Assembly: GCA_020441855.1 (NCBI GenBank)
Contig: JAGRLL010000154.1
Coordinates: forward strand, 1-41,227
From: Nitratireductor sp.
Lineage (GTDB): Bacteria; Pseudomonadota; Alphaproteobacteria; Rhizobiales; Rhizobiaceae
DNA: 41,227 nucleotides
Direction of reading: 5' to 3'
The notes under the pieces were generated by a model. The model was not told the DNA's origin and did not search any database. It saw nothing but the letters and a program-made list of their open reading frames with translations. Shown here piece after piece: positions 39,310-41,227 of the stretch. The translations under genes and the position numbers were made by a program. How positions within the stretch are numbered: position 1 is the stretch's first letter; each line of letters opens with the position of its first letter.

Positions 39310-40955
39310 TTCACGAGGTCAAGGCCCCGCGCCCGAAAGTCCGATTCGGCGACCTCCATCCATTGGCTGCTCTTTTGGACGCAAGGGCGGACGAGATGCC
39401 GGATGCCCCATTCGCGATCTTTCCGGAAGCAAGCCTGACCTACCGCGAAGTGCGCGAGCGTGCCCGTGTATTTGCGCGCGGTCTGGTCGCCGATGGAGTC
39501 CAGGCGGGTGACCATGTCGGCATCTTGATGCCGAACCACCAGGATTTCCTGATTGCGCATTTCGGCGTCCAGTATGCCGGAGCCGTTGGCGTGCTGCTGA
39601 ACGCCCGGTTCAAGTCGCACGAACTGGCGCATGCGGTGCCTCTTGCTGACGTGACGACCATCATCACGACGGATGCGATAGACCCCTTCGTCGATCTGGC
39701 CGGCGTCATCCAATCCGCCTTCCCGGACCTTGCAAAGGCGAACTCGCCCGAGCCTTTGAAGCTGTCCGAGGCACCCAAATTGCGGCGCCTGATTCGCTTC
39801 GGCTCGCCGTGGACCCCGGCGTTGACGCCAAATGAATTGCTCGCCCTGGCCTCGGGCCGCGAGTCGGAACTGGACGCCGAGATCGACGCCCGGCTTGCTG
39901 CCCAGGACCCCGAGGACGTCTCGGTGATGGTCTTCACCTCGGGCACGACGAGCAATCCCAAGGCTTGCATGTTGTCGCATGCCTCGCTGGAGCGAGCGTG
40001 GCGAACCTATCTGCGGCTGGTCCGCTTCCAGCCGGGCGAGAAGGCCTGGGTTCCGCTGCCGCTCTTTCACAGTGGCGGAATGGGACTGTTGACCGCAATG
40101 ACCGACATCGGCGGCACGTTCGTTTCGACCCCGCATTTCAAGCCGGAGGAGGTCGTCAGCCTCATTCTCGAACACCGGATCGAGCATCTTTATCCTGCCT
40201 TCCAGACGCTCGCCCTTCCGGTGTTGTCCTTGCCCGAATTCACGGCTGAAACATGTTCTTTTGTGCAAAGCATGGTCTGCGTTGGTCCTGCGGGCACGCA
40301 GCATAAGCTCCAGCGCGAGCTGCCGCCGCACGCGCCAATCATGAACGTTTTTGGCATGTCCGAAAGTTCGGGCGTGCTGGTCCTGGCCGACCCGGACGCG
40401 GACGAGGATCTGCGCCTGAATTCCGCCGGAATGGCACCTCCCGGCGTCGAGCTCCGGATCGTCGACCCCGACACCGGCGCGCAAGTCGGCCCCGGTCATC
40501 GAGGAGAGATTCAGTTCCGCGGCGGCGGCGCCTTCCTCGGTTATTACAATGATCCCGACAATACCGCGAAGACCATTCTGGACGGAAACTGGATCAGCTC
40601 GGGCGACCTAGGAACACTGGATGAAAACGGCTGGCTTCAGTTCCAGGGACGCCTCAAGGACATGTTGAAAGTCGGTGGCGAGAATGTCGCTGCGGCCGAA
40701 GTCGAGTCGTTCCTGTCAGGCCATCACGGCGTGAAGTTCGTGCAGATCGTCGGGCGGCCTGACGAGCGAATGGGCGAAGTTCCCGTTGCCTTTGTCGAGC
40801 GCAATGAGGGTTCGGAGGTGACCGAAGACGAGTTGTTCAAATTCTGCGAGGGCAAGATTGCGCGATACAAGATCCCGGTCGAGATCCGTTTCATCGCGGA
40901 ATGGCCGATGTCGACGACGAAGGTTCAAAAACACAGGCTGAAGGAACTCCTGTAG
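39306..40955 (+). CDS. Acyl-CoA ligase (ANL superfamily, third ligase of the window)
   Basis: A 549-residue ligase. I take ATG 39306 as the start, since the family homology begins at about MIHEVKAPRP; GTG 39246 in the same frame is an alternative. P-loop is VFTSGTTSNPKACM, the A5-type motif is VFGMSESSG, ISSGDLG is A7, the hinge GRLKDMLKVGGENVAAAEVE is of the carnitine/crotonobetaine-CoA ligase type, and the adenylation Lys is in STTKVQKHRLKEL. It is less like FadD3 than the other two ligases, so a different substrate is likely. A TetR-type operator candidate lies upstream and an NMO-like gene follows after 217 bases. Confidence 0.83.
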   Translation: MIHEVKAPRPKVRFGDLHPLAALLDARADEMPDAPFAIFPEASLTYREVRERARVFARGLVADGVQAGDHVGILMPNHQDFLIAHFGVQYAGAVGVLLNARFKSHELAHAVPLADVTTIITTDAIDPFVDLAGVIQSAFPDLAKANSPEPLKLSEAPKLRRLIRFGSPWTPALTPNELLALASGRESELDAEIDARLAAQDPEDVSVMVFTSGTTSNPKACMLSHASLERAWRTYLRLVRFQPGEKAWVPLPLFHSGGMGLLTAMTDIGGTFVSTPHFKPEEVVSLILEHRIEHLYPAFQTLALPVLSLPEFTAETCSFVQSMVCVGPAGTQHKLQRELPPHAPIMNVFGMSESSGVLVLADPDADEDLRLNSAGMAPPGVELRIVDPDTGAQVGPGHRGEIQFRGGGAFLGYYNDPDNTAKTILDGNWISSGDLGTLDENGWLQFQGRLKDMLKVGGENVAAAEVESFLSGHHGVKFVQIVGRPDERMGEVPVAFVERNEGSEVTEDELFKFCEGKIARYKIPVEIRFIAEWPMSTTKVQKHRLKELL

Positions 40956-41070
40956 GCGCGGCCCGGGAGCAGCACCATCCTTCCTTGCCCGCTGCGCGGA
41001 CCTGCGAAGGCAACCTCCCCACGGAACAGCTTATCCGTTTGTCGACCACGTGTTTCTCAAATGCCGAAGA

Positions 41071-41084
41071 GACACGGGCGTGTC
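41071..41084. repeat. GACACG-GG-CGTGTC inverted repeat between ligase and NMO-like gene
   Basis: GACACG (41071-41076) and CGTGTC (41079-41084) are exact inverted copies around GG, about 89 bases before the NMO-like ATG and 115 bases after the ligase stop. It may be an operator or hairpin; nothing else is identified in this 217-base gap. Confidence 0.35.
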
Positions 41085-41172
41085 CGCGCCGGCGGATCAA
41101 AACCGCAAGCCAAACCCGGCGCCGCTTTGCTTGGCGACGGCAATTCTTGGAGCCAGAAAAGGAAAAGACCAT

Positions 41173-41227
41173 ATGGCGAATACCCTCACGACGCCTCTCA
41201 CCGACAAGCTTGGCTGCCGCTTCCCGG
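41173..41227 (+). CDS. Start of a nitronate-monooxygenase/IpdC-like gene (3' truncated by window)
   Basis: The ATG at 41173 is preceded by GGAAAAG, and the frame stays open to the window end, giving 18 residues MANTLTTPLTDKLGCRFP. The TPLTxxLGCxFP start is the usual N-terminus of 2-nitropropane-dioxygenase-fold flavoenzymes, such as IpdC and related proteins. The rest is outside the window. Because the left edge of the window is the end of an IpdC-like gene, two copies of this enzyme type flank the region. The call rests on a short sequence. Confidence 0.6.
   Translation, partial: MANTLTTPLTDKLGCRFP

Noticed and set aside
1-41227. CRISPR arrays, tRNA or rRNA genes, insertion sequences, phage genes
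   Set aside because: I saw no regularly spaced repeat array, no cloverleaf-like tRNA candidate and no transposase or integrase motifs.

Overview
The window looks like an accessory catabolic region of a high-GC alphaproteobacterium, probably Hyphomicrobiales-like. This rests on codon use, the fused LivM-LivG transporter protein, the LysR/TetR/LuxR regulator mix and the outer-membrane barrel. No ribosomal, tRNA, phage or IS genes are visible. The taxonomic guess is an inference.

The core theme is breakdown of steroid rings C and D, the HIP pathway (3aa-H-4a(3'-propanoate)-7ab-methylhexahydro-1,5-indanedione). The left edge carries the end of an IpdC-type flavin oxidoreductase, followed on the + strand by close look-alikes of EchA20 (ring-D hydrolase) and IpdF (SDR), then a MaoC-type hydratase and a SnoaL-like protein. 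A GAF/PAS-like LuxR regulator and an SDR follow on the - strand. A FadD3-like acyl-CoA ligase (5677-7263, +) faces a seven-gene - strand operon (13781 to 7283): hotdog thioesterase, crotonase, two acyl-CoA dehydrogenases, FadA6-like thiolase, PaaY/CaiE-type hexapeptide protein and Hsd4A/Rv3548c-like SDR. Another SDR follows at 14112-14984.

Transport comes next. A LIV-type ABC system (LivF, fused LivM-G, LivH, binding protein; 15122-19981, -) abuts the catabolic genes. From 20466 to 25883 there is a LysR regulator diverging from a DUF3830 gene and a complete polyamine-type ABC importer. At 26082-28759 an unusual LuxR-HTH/alpha-beta-hydrolase fusion protein diverges from an outer-membrane beta-barrel gene.

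The right third (29219-41227) is a second acyl-CoA module. A - strand operon holds LivH-M-G-F, a possible small protein, a second FadD3-like ligase, two paralogous crotonases and an SDR. It diverges from a KstR2-like TetR regulator. A stand-alone LIV binding protein, a third acyl-CoA ligase and the start of another nitronate-monooxygenase/IpdC-like gene follow. Three [T/C]ACC-N8-GGTAG sites lie in the two promoter regions of this module and suggest one TetR regulon.

Taken together: uptake across the outer membrane (barrel) and inner membrane (two LIV systems), CoA activation (three ligases), and beta-oxidation plus ring opening (IpdC, IpdF, EchA20, FadE pair, FadA6, crotonases, SDRs), with several regulators. 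IpdAB (ring-C hydrolase), expected in such a pathway, is not in the window and would be looked for just upstream.
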